In this document: positions 37,801-45,656 of the stretch, piece after piece
How positions within the stretch are numbered: the first letter of the stretch is position 1
Layout of the letters: each line of letters begins with the position of its first letter
Origin: Clostridium brassicae
GTDB taxonomy: Bacteria; Bacillota; Clostridia; Clostridiales; Clostridiaceae
NCBI RefSeq assembly: GCF_026738875.1
Contig: NZ_JAPQFJ010000012.1
Span: 56,309 to 120,308 of the forward strand
Reading direction: 5' to 3'
DNA length: 64,000 bases
Notes under the pieces: generated by a model
What the model saw: the letters and a program-made list of their open reading frames with translations, nothing else
Databases searched by the model: none
Told to the model about the DNA's origin: nothing
Position numbers and translations under genes: made by a program

Positions 37801-38969
37801 GTAACTGAATTAATGTCTTCAGTATCAACATCTTTAAATCCTACTACTTGTGGAATTTTTTTATCTTCTTTAACTGTTGTTTCTTTATTTGGAGACATTG
37901 TTGCAAGACCTGCATAATCTGTTACTGAAGATTTAACTCTTACTTTTAATTTATCTCCATCTTTAAAATCAGTTCCAACTATGATATTAGCTTCTTTATT
38001 ATTGTTAACAAGTTCAACCCTGCTTATTGATAAATCTCCATCATTGATTTCAAAGTCATCATCATCTAATATTGGTGCAATAGTGCTATCATCAGATATT
38101 TTATCAATATTGTTTGGTCTAATTGGTTCTGAGAATGTAACTTTGATTGTATCAACACCAACAGCTTCAACTTTTTCTACTTCAGGTAAATCTTTGTCTT
38201 CAAACACTAACTCTTTCCTATATTCTTCTCCAGTTACATCTTCATCTATTACTAAACTATATTTTTCACGGTTTTCTATTAAATACTTACCTTTACTATC
38301 TACTTTATCTGCGAATGTAAGAGTAGCTGATTTTTTGTTATCATCAAGTTTAATTTCTTTAATCATATCTGAATCTACTTCATCGCCATCTTTATCTTCT
38401 AAAGTATAGTTATCTACATCTTCTATATCTTTTTTAAGATCTGAATCAGTTACTGGGCTAGCAAATTCTATTTTTAATTGTTTAAGGTTAATAGCACTTA
38501 CTGATGTAACTTTAACTTTGTCATCTTCTCCAGTGTTGTTGTTTTGATCTTCGTATTTGATTTCTCCGTCTTTAACAACAGCCTTTTTAACTGTAGGAAC
38601 TTCTACAACTTTAGCTTCCTTAGATTCTGTGAATTCATCTAAGTTAAAGCCTTTTTCGTTTTCTAAATATTTATCGAAAACTGATTGAGCTGTAACATAT
38701 CCATTTTTATCATCATGGTAAGCATATACAGATTTTGCTTCTGTTAATTTAGCTTGGAAATCTTCGAATAATGGTGCTTTAGTTCCTTCTGTAGAATCTA
38801 AGTAAGACTCCATTAATTCTGTTTTACTATATTGGTATACATCTCCACCAACTTTTACTGTGTATGCATCTACTGCTGCAAACGCTTGAGATGTCATTAA
38901 TGCTGATGCAACTAATCCTGATATTGCTGATGTTGAAAGAACACTAACAACTTTTTTTTGTTTAGTCAT
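34812..38969 (-). CDS. slpA: Major S-layer protein, unspliced form
   Basis: 1385 residues: signal peptide ending near AFA-A (31-32), then an anchor or N-domain (about 33-156) conserved in the 163-residue protein at 43177. Many SbsA/Big_5-type Ig-like domains follow (patterns such as IKIKFSEKV and LTVENIEDKAGNA), with an alanine- and threonine-rich C-terminal region from about 1080. It forms the outer protein lattice. GGGAGG precedes the ATG. It lies 63 bp after the 39033 gene with no terminator between, so it is probably in that transcript. The stop codon TAA lies within the 8 nt removed by shifted splicing. Confidence 0.92.
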   Translation of the reverse strand: MTKQKKVVSVLSTSAISGLVASALMTSQAFAAVDAYTVKVGGDVYQYSKTELMESYLDSTEGTKAPLFEDFQAKLTEAKSVYAYHDDKNGYVTAQSVFDKYLENEKGFNLDEFTESKEAKVVEVPTVKKAVVKDGEIKYEDQNNNTGEDDKVKVTSVSAINLKQLKIEFASPVTDSDLKKDIEDVDNYTLEDKDGDEVDSDMIKEIKLDDNKKSATLTFADKVDSKGKYLIENREKYSLVIDEDVTGEEYRKELVFEDKDLPEVEKVEAVGVDTIKVTFSEPIRPNNIDKISDDSTIAPILDDDDFEINDGDLSISRVELVNNNKEANIIVGTDFKDGDKLKVRVKSSVTDYAGLATMSPNKETTVKEDKKIPQVVGFKDVDTEDINSVTYEKVTLIFDKDIKFKNMDNSKIDNAKDLENYYHTSDKTSNRAKLVKVDGKELTLYFEDDSFTNGTTNIYIKSGAIESRWEVENEKISTRIEKEVDNTAPEVRKVEQHEDYNNKIKIKFSEKVKCSKDTDDGSATKKKNYTLKDSDGKEWKIDKVERDGTSEKEFIITTIKDLDADLKYKLTVENIEDKAGNAIKKVTKDLDVKDNDGVAEGDIKVKVYSAGSSSQKVVVDFDNKMLMDGSRYSAKDLSKYTLVAKQKVVTGKDKDGNDIITEVLADVFDGKSSINMSDMYKADIKSAKNDKAVEITLPSKKEKNELKDKQYHLGDLSTDKINNDDVVLYLQVDRVEDANKNVTERNYSIKINKTDFLGKGEEGSIAFDDDDDFKPQIQSPEDIFFGFEDKVDFDVKDMRVITAPDLDTAQKAADSFAGVKDDKDAESKVTQLSIASHKKGTNDGNTTVKLTMDKKHANAKYDDDDFDHIFNYNGTFSGNGQKVYIFAVPNKTVGNTPVTSTKNDYDETLQIGAKGLVYVEDKLAPAIVDNNILIDTAKQGLKDGKRATNDDELVQYWQKGTNAAIVLTFEEEIDGTTLSRSTFELNDDDFCDAKIDSIKAYNNKVVIMLSEVKDGNDSVNIGDGFEILQKAPFEDIHENKAEDMKLQVGDFDKLTGTEMTNILGSDATEDMKNEEKDESNQKIADAKKAITALSLTWDTDLNTTITKANEAITKAKEENKLAKDVTAVAEAGIDANAGNAVIKITYGTQEDKSIVIAAPVTAAPILANGVSFADAIGSGKDGNTVITLGAPSVAGNTFVYKISDDANAVPTPNVGDDLSTWTAVANGAEITAANGKHIGVAEVDASKKAVQFSDATAVTVDYTVATKAVKTADADLKSNVAFDTATKIVLNGEDVALTKVKALGTAYDAKAKKDTLAATLLEDINAVPSLSGKFTVTLNGDKLVISSVDTGATEKVDLTGSDVTTGATLLGFTTLDAVNGTNAAN

Positions 38970-39032
38970 AACTATTTTTACCTCCCTAATATTTGAGTTT
39001 AAGTTTTTATTTTATATTGCCTTTTATTTTAA

Positions 39033-40253
39033 CTATTTAACTTCTACAGTGTAGTTTTCAGCTTTTCCAGCTTCTTCAGCTAATGTGCTTGCTACTACTT
39101 CTTTAAATGTTTTAGAAGTTTCATAGTATTTTAATTCTTTTCCTGATACTTTACTTACTACTTTAAAGTTTTCAGGTTTATCAGTATCTAAAGTAACTGC
39201 TACAGTTTTATTGAATTGATCAAATGCATCTGTAACTTTAACATCTTTTACTGCTGGAACATCAACTTTAGTGTTTACTATAGTGTAGTTTTCAGCTTTT
39301 GCAGCTTCTTCAGCTAATGTGCTTGCTACTACTTCTTTGAATGTTTTAGAAGTTTCATAGTATTTTAATTCTTTTCCTGATACTTTACTTACTACTTTGT
39401 AGTTTTCAGGATGATCTGTTCCTTCTAAAGTAACTACTACTGTTTTGTTGAATTGGTCAAATGCATCTTTGATTTCAACTTTAGCTGTTACTTCTTCTGT
39501 AGTCTTATCTTCAACTGTAACAACTTTTAACATCCATCCATCATAACCTTGTGTTTTAATAGCTTCTGATGGATTTGAAGTCATTCCCCAAACATCTACT
39601 AAATATTTTCCTGGTTTTGTGAATGTATAAGAAGTATCTGTAGCTGTTTCATAAGTTTTATCTATTGTCCAACCTTCTCTTCTTACTGGTGCTGATGGAT
39701 CATAAATGTGTAATTTATATTGATATCCTTCTTTTCCAGATATAGTAACTTTTTCTCCTACTTTATAAGTATCTTTTATTCCTAAACCACTTAAGTCAGC
39801 TCTTTCTTTTAATGACTCTGCAGTTCCTATTGAGAAGTTTTTAACGTAATAAGTATCGTAAGATCCTGTTACATTCTTATTAGCGCCTTCTTTAACTTCT
39901 GCTCTTTTTACCCATATAGAAGCTTTATATTTTCCTGCTTCTAAGTTTTTAGCTACAGATGGTATATAAGGAACTTTAGCATTTACTGCTTCAGTATATC
40001 CATTAGTTAACTCTGTCCAAGCTCCTCCATCTTTTTGAACGAATATTCTGTATTGAACATCCCCTTCATAATTTGCTGCCTCTAATGCAAAAGTAAATGG
40101 TACATTATCAGTTGCAAGAGTGTGTTGTGGTGCTATATAAGTTATAGCAGGTAATGTTGTTTTAGCTTGATCAGCAAATGCTGGTTTCGCCATTCCTACT
40201 CCTGTTGCAACTATTGCAGCTGCTAGAAGTAAACTCATTTTTCTTTTAATCAC
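39033..40253 (-). CDS. Secreted surface protein with two C-terminal repeats
   Basis: 406 residues. The signal peptide MIKRKMSLLLAAAIVATG ends at AFA. Residues about 25-150 and 155-245 look like beta-sandwich or Y_Y_Y-type sensor folds (VQYRIFVQKDGGAWTEL). Two 78-residue repeats end the protein (AFDQFNKTV...KELKYYETSKTFKEVV). A single copy of the repeat type ends the protein at 43783. The start is GTG at 40253 with GGGAGGG 6 nt upstream; the longer frame has no site. It is first in the slpA transcript, with a good promoter 225 bp upstream. No enzyme motif; probably an S-layer-associated protein. Confidence 0.75.
   Translation of the reverse strand: MIKRKMSLLLAAAIVATGVGMAKPAFADQAKTTLPAITYIAPQHTLATDNVPFTFALEAANYEGDVQYRIFVQKDGGAWTELTNGYTEAVNAKVPYIPSVAKNLEAGKYKASIWVKRAEVKEGANKNVTGSYDTYYVKNFSIGTAESLKERADLSGLGIKDTYKVGEKVTISGKEGYQYKLHIYDPSAPVRREGWTIDKTYETATDTSYTFTKPGKYLVDVWGMTSNPSEAIKTQGYDGWMLKVVTVEDKTTEEVTAKVEIKDAFDQFNKTVVVTLEGTDHPENYKVVSKVSGKELKYYETSKTFKEVVASTLAEEAAKAENYTIVNTKVDVPAVKDVKVTDAFDQFNKTVAVTLDTDKPENFKVVSKVSGKELKYYETSKTFKEVVASTLAEEAGKAENYTVEVK
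39055..39480. repeat. Near-identical direct repeats in the 39033 gene
   Basis: Two blocks of about 200 bp with a period near 236 bp, with identical stretches longer than 60 bp. They encode the two C-terminal protein repeats and could change number by slippage or unequal recombination. Confidence 0.75.
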
Positions 40254-40334
40254 TTTTGTTCCCTCCCATTTTGATATTTTATTTTTATAATTTTTAATTA
40301 TTAACTTAATAAGTGAATAATTTATGTAAAATGG

Positions 40335-40364
40335 GGAAACATATAAATAGTGATACATGTTTCC
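40335..40364. repeat. Stem-loop in the leader of the slpA transcript
   Basis: 8-bp arms ggaaacat/atgtttcc about 80 nt upstream of the GTG start and within the long leader that follows the promoter at 40478-40506. A 5' stem-loop could stabilise an abundant S-layer mRNA. Confidence 0.45.
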
Positions 40365-40477
40365 TTCATGTTACAATTCAATAATTAATTTATATTGATA
40401 TAATTTTTTATTAAGTAAACTAAAATTTATCATTATAACAAATTTATGATGTATTACCATGTTTACTATAATTATCA

Positions 40478-40506
40478 TTATATAGGTTTTTGTCCTATTT
40501 ATCAAC
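40478..40506 (-). promoter_or_regulatory. Strong sigma-A promoter for the 39033/slpA operon
   Basis: On the minus strand TTGATA (40506-40501), 17-bp spacer, TATAAT (40483-40478). This implies a leader of about 215 nt. The remainder of 40254-40980 holds AT-rich DNA and two inverted repeats and no gene. Confidence 0.75.
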
Positions 40507-40712
40507 AAAAAATCAATAATTCATCCATGGTAAATGTTAGAATAGGTTTCATTTTAATTGTCCAAGCATACACATAAGTAAAAATATTTTATATATATAA
40601 CTATATAAAATTACCTTTTCATAAATTTTTCCTTATCGAATTGATTTTAAACTATTTCATTATAAAATGCAATAGACTATGGTATATTTTTTATATTTCC
40701 AGTATAATTTCC

Positions 40713-40738
40713 ATATGTAGTTATATATAACTACATAT
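40713..40738. repeat. 26-bp perfect palindrome upstream of the slpA promoter
   Basis: 13-bp half-sites (atatgtagttata) centred 232 bp upstream of the -35 box and 240 bp after the 40981 gene. No T-run. Either a distal operator or a transcript-end hairpin. Confidence 0.45.
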
Positions 40739-40980
40739 CTATACTTGTCCATTTTATTATATATCATTTCCTTATGCTTTATTTCCTTATATTCTATTTT
40801 CGTAACTTTTAAAATATTCTTATGCCCTTTAGTGAATTTTTTTATAATTTATAAGAAAATATGTTTGGAATTTATTAAAAATTATTGTTTTAAATCAAAT
40901 TTTTTCTTATTTTAAATGAATTTTTTTGTTATTAATACTATTTTTACTAGATATCTTTTGACTCAAAGCAGAATTTTACT

Positions 40981-42954
40981 CTAATCAATTTTATAGTTTA
41001 CTCTATATGCAGGATATTCAAGCTTGTACCATTTTTCAACAGCAGTCTTATTTCCTAAATATTTTAATTTTGATGGGACATCATCTTTAGCTACATCTAA
41101 ATTGTTTAATGTATTAAATAAAAATACTCCATCCGCTCCATTTTTATATGCTTCATATGCTCTATACAAATACTCTTCTTGAGATAAGTATCTGTTCATT
41201 ATAAATTTTCCATTCTCTATATCATCTTCTGTTTCTGGAGTAGGATCTCCTCCTGATAAATTAGCAGAAATTCCTATATATAACTCTACATTTGTTCCTT
41301 TTACCATATCTACATATTTGTCTAAATTATAAAACTCTTCATAACTTATAACTGAAGGTACTATCCTGTCTACTAATCCTTCTTTAAACCAATTTTCCAC
41401 ATCAAGACCATAAGATTTATGATTTAAATATGGGATTCTTACAGTTATTTTTTTATTCGGAATTTCTTCTCTAACTTTTCTCATAAAATAATTCATTATA
41501 CTTACTTTTTCTTCATATGTAGCTTCGCTTCCCATAACTTGTGGGTATCTACAAAAATCTAAAGTAATTCCACTCACATTACTTGGCTTAGAAGCTTCTT
41601 TTAGTACATTTAAAATATAATTTCTATATTTAGGATAATAATAACTTAGATTGGCTCCCTCATTTTGAAGACAATCTTCATATTCTTTATACATCGCTCC
41701 ATTTAAAAATTTAGTAAATCCTTCACTATAAAAAGCATTCATTCTTAAACATGCATTAACTTTAAGGTTTAAATTTTTACTTTTATTTGCGATTATCTCT
41801 AAAGGAGATTTTCCAGAATCAAGTATATTTAGTATTTGATCTCTTGCCTTTTTATCTCCTTCTCTTACATCATACTCATATTTTTGAAAATCCTCAAAAG
41901 CCTTACCTGCATATAAGCTATTGTAATTCAATAAGCCTGTAGTTCCTAATGTCCAATTTAACTCTCCTACATTTGCTTTTGAAACTAAATTTACAGGAAA
42001 TTCTGACAAACTAGATACATTTGGAAATCTTTCTAGAAAAAAATCTGTATATCCATCATCATCATACACAACTCTTGGATATTGTTTATTTTCATCTTTT
42101 TCATTATATATTTTAATTTGCTCTTCATTTAATGATACGATTTTTATATATGTTATATTAGCCTTTTTACCTTTAATGGGACTAATTGTTACAACTCCAT
42201 CTTTAAAATCATCTGCAAACATAAAAGTTTCATTAATATTTGTTGCTCTATCTGTTTTACTATAATTTTTAAATACCCCTTCTTTGTTATTACAGCTTAC
42301 TTTAAATTCTTCTGTATCACTAAGATATCCAATATAAACTCCTAACCACCCATCTAGTTTTGCTGGAAGTTTTAATTCTTTTGCTTCTTCCTTATTTTCT
42401 ATAGCTACTCTTACATCTTTTAATTTATTATATTTAAAAATCTTTAAATTCCATCCACTATCATTTGCTGTTTTTTCCTCTGAACTTAAAAGTTTATCTA
42501 TTCTATTGAATACATATTGTTTATCTTTTTCTGCTTTTATTTCATCTCCAGATTTTATGGTAATCATATCTTGAAAAGGATTCTTAGCTTTTATTGAGAA
42601 TTTAAATTTTTTATTTGTCCCTAAATGTTTATTGCCTTCTTTTGAGTATATCTCTTTTCCTACATTTAAAGTATAACTTTCTCCTTCAACATATCCTCTT
42701 ACTGGTGGCTTAACTAAAATAGTTTTTTTATCTTTTCCAAATTCAATTCTCACATCCACTTTTTCTGATTTTTCATTTAAAACTTTTATTGAGTTTACTG
42801 TTCTTTCATCATACCGTATTTCACTACTAAAAACTATTTTCCAGATTTTATCTTTATCTACTATAGGGTTATCTGCAGCTTTTGCTTCTACACCTAAAAG
42901 TAATAGTAACATAAACATAATCTTTGGAAGTCCCCGCTTCATAAATTTTTTCAC
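40981..42954 (-). CDS. Secreted GHL10-like (glycosyl-hydrolase-type) surface protein
   Basis: About 657 residues. Signal peptide (KIMFMLLLLLGVEAKAA); SbsA/Big_5-type domain at about 30-125 (WKIVFSSEIRYDERTV). A galactose-binding-like segment at about 150-280 follows. A TIM-barrel like the DUF187/GHL10 family spans about 290-640 (VSGITLDFCRYPQVMG, KITVRIPYLNHKSYG, ADGVFLFNTL). It may act on cell-wall glycan, but the catalytic acid is not assigned. GTG at 42954 follows GGGGG by 8 nt; the longer GTG start overlaps that site. Gene order suggests a role in surface biogenesis. Confidence 0.72.
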   Translation of the reverse strand: MKKFMKRGLPKIMFMLLLLLGVEAKAADNPIVDKDKIWKIVFSSEIRYDERTVNSIKVLNEKSEKVDVRIEFGKDKKTILVKPPVRGYVEGESYTLNVGKEIYSKEGNKHLGTNKKFKFSIKAKNPFQDMITIKSGDEIKAEKDKQYVFNRIDKLLSSEEKTANDSGWNLKIFKYNKLKDVRVAIENKEEAKELKLPAKLDGWLGVYIGYLSDTEEFKVSCNNKEGVFKNYSKTDRATNINETFMFADDFKDGVVTISPIKGKKANITYIKIVSLNEEQIKIYNEKDENKQYPRVVYDDDGYTDFFLERFPNVSSLSEFPVNLVSKANVGELNWTLGTTGLLNYNSLYAGKAFEDFQKYEYDVREGDKKARDQILNILDSGKSPLEIIANKSKNLNLKVNACLRMNAFYSEGFTKFLNGAMYKEYEDCLQNEGANLSYYYPKYRNYILNVLKEASKPSNVSGITLDFCRYPQVMGSEATYEEKVSIMNYFMRKVREEIPNKKITVRIPYLNHKSYGLDVENWFKEGLVDRIVPSVISYEEFYNLDKYVDMVKGTNVELYIGISANLSGGDPTPETEDDIENGKFIMNRYLSQEEYLYRAYEAYKNGADGVFLFNTLNNLDVAKDDVPSKLKYLGNKTAVEKWYKLEYPAYRVNYKID

Positions 42955-43090
42955 TTTGTCATCCCCCACTACATTATTATATGAATTTTTTCAATATATG
43001 TAATTATATCAAATTTTTCTACTATTATATATATTATTCTACTTTTTTTGATAACCGCCCTAGATTTCTTGTTTTTAATCCTAATCACTA

Positions 43091-43138
43091 TAAAAAAGCA
43101 GCTAATGAAAATTTAAATTTTCATTAGCTGCTTTTTTA
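43091..43138. terminator. 48-bp perfect palindromic terminator
   Basis: 24-bp half-sites including terminal A and T runs, 38 bp after the stop of the 43177 gene. It can stop transcription on both strands. Confidence 0.88.
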
Positions 43139-43176
43139 GGTATCTAATCTATAACTAATACCTAACTAAACAATAG

Positions 43177-43668
43177 CTACTCTATGCTTATTACTTCTAA
43201 ATCCTCTGATTCCTCTGGAGTAGATGATCCATCAGTTTTCATATCTTCATATACTGCTTTACCATCTGTTACTTTAAGATTTTTTACAGTTTCTGGTATA
43301 CCAGTCATAGCTTTTGCTTCAGATGATTCTGTATAATCTCCAAGTGAAAAACCTTTTCCTTGTTCTTGAGCATTTAAAAATGCCTCACTTACAGTTTCAA
43401 AACTTACATATTTTTTTGTACTATCATGATAAGCATAAGTTCCACCAAATGATTGGATTTTACCTATAAATTCTTCATAGAAAGGTGCTTTTCCATACTC
43501 TGTGTAATCTAAAAAGCTATTTTTTAAGGTTTCTAAATCATATTGATATAAAACACCAGATTTAGAATCCTTTATTAGATAAGCATCTGTCTTTGCATAT
43601 GTATTAACTGTTGAACCCATAGTAATAAGTCCAGCAACAGCTAAACAAGTTAATATTTTTTTCTTCAT
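43177..43668 (-). CDS. S-layer anchor (N-domain) only protein
   Basis: 163 residues: signal peptide to about AYA (25), then a domain aligned with SlpA 33-156. Shared landmarks are DAYLIKD/DAYTVKV, LYQYDLETL/VYQYSKTEL, YGKAPFYEEF/GTKAPLFEDF, YAYHDSTKKYVS/YAYHDDKNGYVT, GFSLGDYTESSEAK/GFNLDEFTESKEAK and VKNLKVTDGKAVYED/VKKAVVKDGEIKYED. It stops (EVISIE) at the place where SlpA goes into its first Ig-like domain (VTSVSAIN). It may occupy anchor sites or help export. AAAGGGTGG precedes the ATG, and a strong terminator follows. Confidence 0.8.
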   Translation of the reverse strand: MKKKILTCLAVAGLITMGSTVNTYAKTDAYLIKDSKSGVLYQYDLETLKNSFLDYTEYGKAPFYEEFIGKIQSFGGTYAYHDSTKKYVSFETVSEAFLNAQEQGKGFSLGDYTESSEAKAMTGIPETVKNLKVTDGKAVYEDMKTDGSSTPEESEDLEVISIE

Positions 43669-43782
43669 TAATATACCACCCTTTCATTCATATATTTATT
43701 TGTTTATTTCATTTATTACTTATAAACCTTACATTTACAATTTTAAAATAAATTTTAAACAGCAAATATTTTAAAGCACATT

Positions 43783-44484
43783 CTATTTATTTAAAACAAC
43801 TTGAATACCTTTTTTAATAGCAGCTTCATCTGTTGTAGTTACTACTGTATGGAAAAACCCTTTAGTCTTAGCATATCTACACGCCTTTCCTAAAACTTTT
43901 ACTGTATATTTTTCTGGAGTTTTAGTATTAAGAGTTACAACAACATGCCTGTCCATATTTGTAATAGCTGGTTCTATTCTTAAAGACATTGTTGGTAAAG
44001 TTGCATCACTTGGTTGTTTTATATTATCGTACACATTAGAGGTTGTAACATTTTTTCCTTTACTTATTACATTAATTTGTATATCTTTTCCTTTGTATTT
44101 TTCTTTAATACTTTTTAAATACTCTTCTACTACTTTATCAGCTTGTATTTTATTTACATCTTCATTTACCTTAATATTACTTATAACCTTATTCTTATCA
44201 ACTTTAACTTCAGCACTTGCCATAGCCTTTTTTAGTCCATCTGTTATTTGTGAGTTTGCTTTATTATCAGCTGCTGCTTTAGATTTATCATTATTAGCTG
44301 GTTGAGATTTATTATTGTTTTTATCGTTTTTTAAACTTTCTTCTGTAACTTGTTTAGTGTTATCTTTTTTACCACCTTTGCCTGCAAAGAAAGTTGCAAA
44401 AGTACTTATTATCATAGTTAACGCAACTATAAAAATTATAATCTTAGCTGCTTTATTCTTTTTATTTGTGTTATTATTTTTCAT
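43783..44484 (-). CDS. Membrane-anchored protein with a surface repeat domain
   Basis: About 233 residues. Basic N-terminus, one membrane segment at about 15-35, a lysine- and asparagine-rich linker, an extracellular middle part (about 90-150) and a C-terminal domain of about 65 residues. That domain resembles the repeat of the 39033 protein (HVVVTLNTKTPEKYTVKVLG; FFHTVVTTTDEAA). It overlaps the end of the SLAP-type gene by 11 bp, so the two are coupled. ATG at 44496 lies too near the AGGAG, so 44484 is preferred, with some doubt. Confidence 0.65.
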   Translation of the reverse strand: MKNNNTNKKNKAAKIIIFIVALTMIISTFATFFAGKGGKKDNTKQVTEESLKNDKNNNKSQPANNDKSKAAADNKANSQITDGLKKAMASAEVKVDKNKVISNIKVNEDVNKIQADKVVEEYLKSIKEKYKGKDIQINVISKGKNVTTSNVYDNIKQPSDATLPTMSLRIEPAITNMDRHVVVTLNTKTPEKYTVKVLGKACRYAKTKGFFHTVVTTTDEAAIKKGIQVVLNK

Positions 44485-45334
44485 GTCCCACTTCATCTCC
44501 TGCAGAAATATTTTTGTTTAATCTAAAATCTACTCTCCACTCATTTAATCTTATGTCTTCTCTTATTAATTCATCTTTTGAAAAAGTAAATGAGTATATT
44601 CTAGCTTTAAAAGGACTAACCTTTACATCTTTTAAATAAAATATACCTGAGGCAACTAAATTTTCTTTTGAATCATAAATTGATAGAGGTATTCTCTCCA
44701 CATCTATACCATTAGCTCTGCCATTTCTTATTACTACCTCAACAGCAATCCCATCATCTTTTGTTTTTTCTACCTTATATGCAGTCATAGAAACTTGCCC
44801 TAACCTTAGTAAAGGAAGACTTTGAAGGAATTTTTCGTACTTTCTTCTATGTTCTCCCTTAATTCCTAGTGGAAGATTTTCAAAAGTAACATTAATTGTT
44901 CTTTCTGCTTTTAATCTAGTATCGAAAATAATTCTTAAATCTTTAAGATCATTTTCTCCAAGTTTAATATCTTCCTTATCAAAATATACTTTCCATGGTC
45001 TTACTGTCCTTGGAGGAATTTGTCCCATTTCTCTTAAATCAAATATTTTACTTCCTAGAACTTCTTCTTTTTTATTTACCACCTTAAAAGGAATTTTCTC
45101 TAAGTTCACTGGTTTTGGTAATCCGTTTCTTATAAAAACACTTACCTCATACTTGTCTCCTAAATCAAATATAAAATCTGTATTTACATCAACCTCGCCC
45201 TCTTTTATAGGTGGAAGTGCTTCTGCTTCTTCAACTAAACATTCTTTTTGAAATTTGGAAATTCTATCTTCCATAGATGGATGAATTGAGATTTCTGTAT
45301 CTACTATTTTGCCTTGTTTTGAATTATCCTTCAT
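44474..45334 (-). CDS. SLAP-type accessory-Sec S-layer assembly protein
   Basis: 286 residues, no signal peptide or membrane segment. Two SLAP-type repeats: about 50-125 (YEVSVFIRNGLPKPVNLEKIP, RPWKVYFDKEDI) and 180-260 (AVEVVIRNGRANGIDVERIP, RIYSFTFSKDEL). In Bacillus, proteins with such duplicated domains act with SecA2 in S-layer export (family knowledge). No secA2 lies in this window. The start at ATG 45334 has GGAGGG 8 nt upstream. Its place in the surface island supports the assignment. Confidence 0.75.
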   Translation of the reverse strand: MKDNSKQGKIVDTEISIHPSMEDRISKFQKECLVEEAEALPPIKEGEVDVNTDFIFDLGDKYEVSVFIRNGLPKPVNLEKIPFKVVNKKEEVLGSKIFDLREMGQIPPRTVRPWKVYFDKEDIKLGENDLKDLRIIFDTRLKAERTINVTFENLPLGIKGEHRRKYEKFLQSLPLLRLGQVSMTAYKVEKTKDDGIAVEVVIRNGRANGIDVERIPLSIYDSKENLVASGIFYLKDVKVSPFKARIYSFTFSKDELIREDIRLNEWRVDFRLNKNISAGDEVGHEK

Positions 45335-45539
45335 GATATTTTCCCTCCGCATTTATTAAGTTAGCCAATTTCTAATAATGTACATCATAAGTATATCATA
45401 TTTGATATACATTTAATAATACTTTTTCTGTAATCCACTTCCTATTTTTACAACCTATATGTGAAATCTTAAATATTTATTATATCAATAATTACTTAAT
45501 AATACGTTTGTTTCCATATAAATTCCCAATAAATCAAAT

Positions 45540-45582
45540 ATAAAAAGCTAAGGACAATTTAAAATATCCATTAGCTTTTTAT
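45540..45582 (-). terminator. Intrinsic terminator of the large surface-protein gene
   Basis: Arms ataaaaagctaa/ttagctttttat (45540-45551 and 45571-45582), about 75 bp past the stop, T-rich on the minus strand. Nothing else of note in 45335-45656. Confidence 0.75.
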
Positions 45583-45656
45583 ATTTATCAGTTTTACTTG
45601 AAGATTATTTTAACAAAATGTTAATTTTTACATTCTACCAAAACTTCATATTAGCT

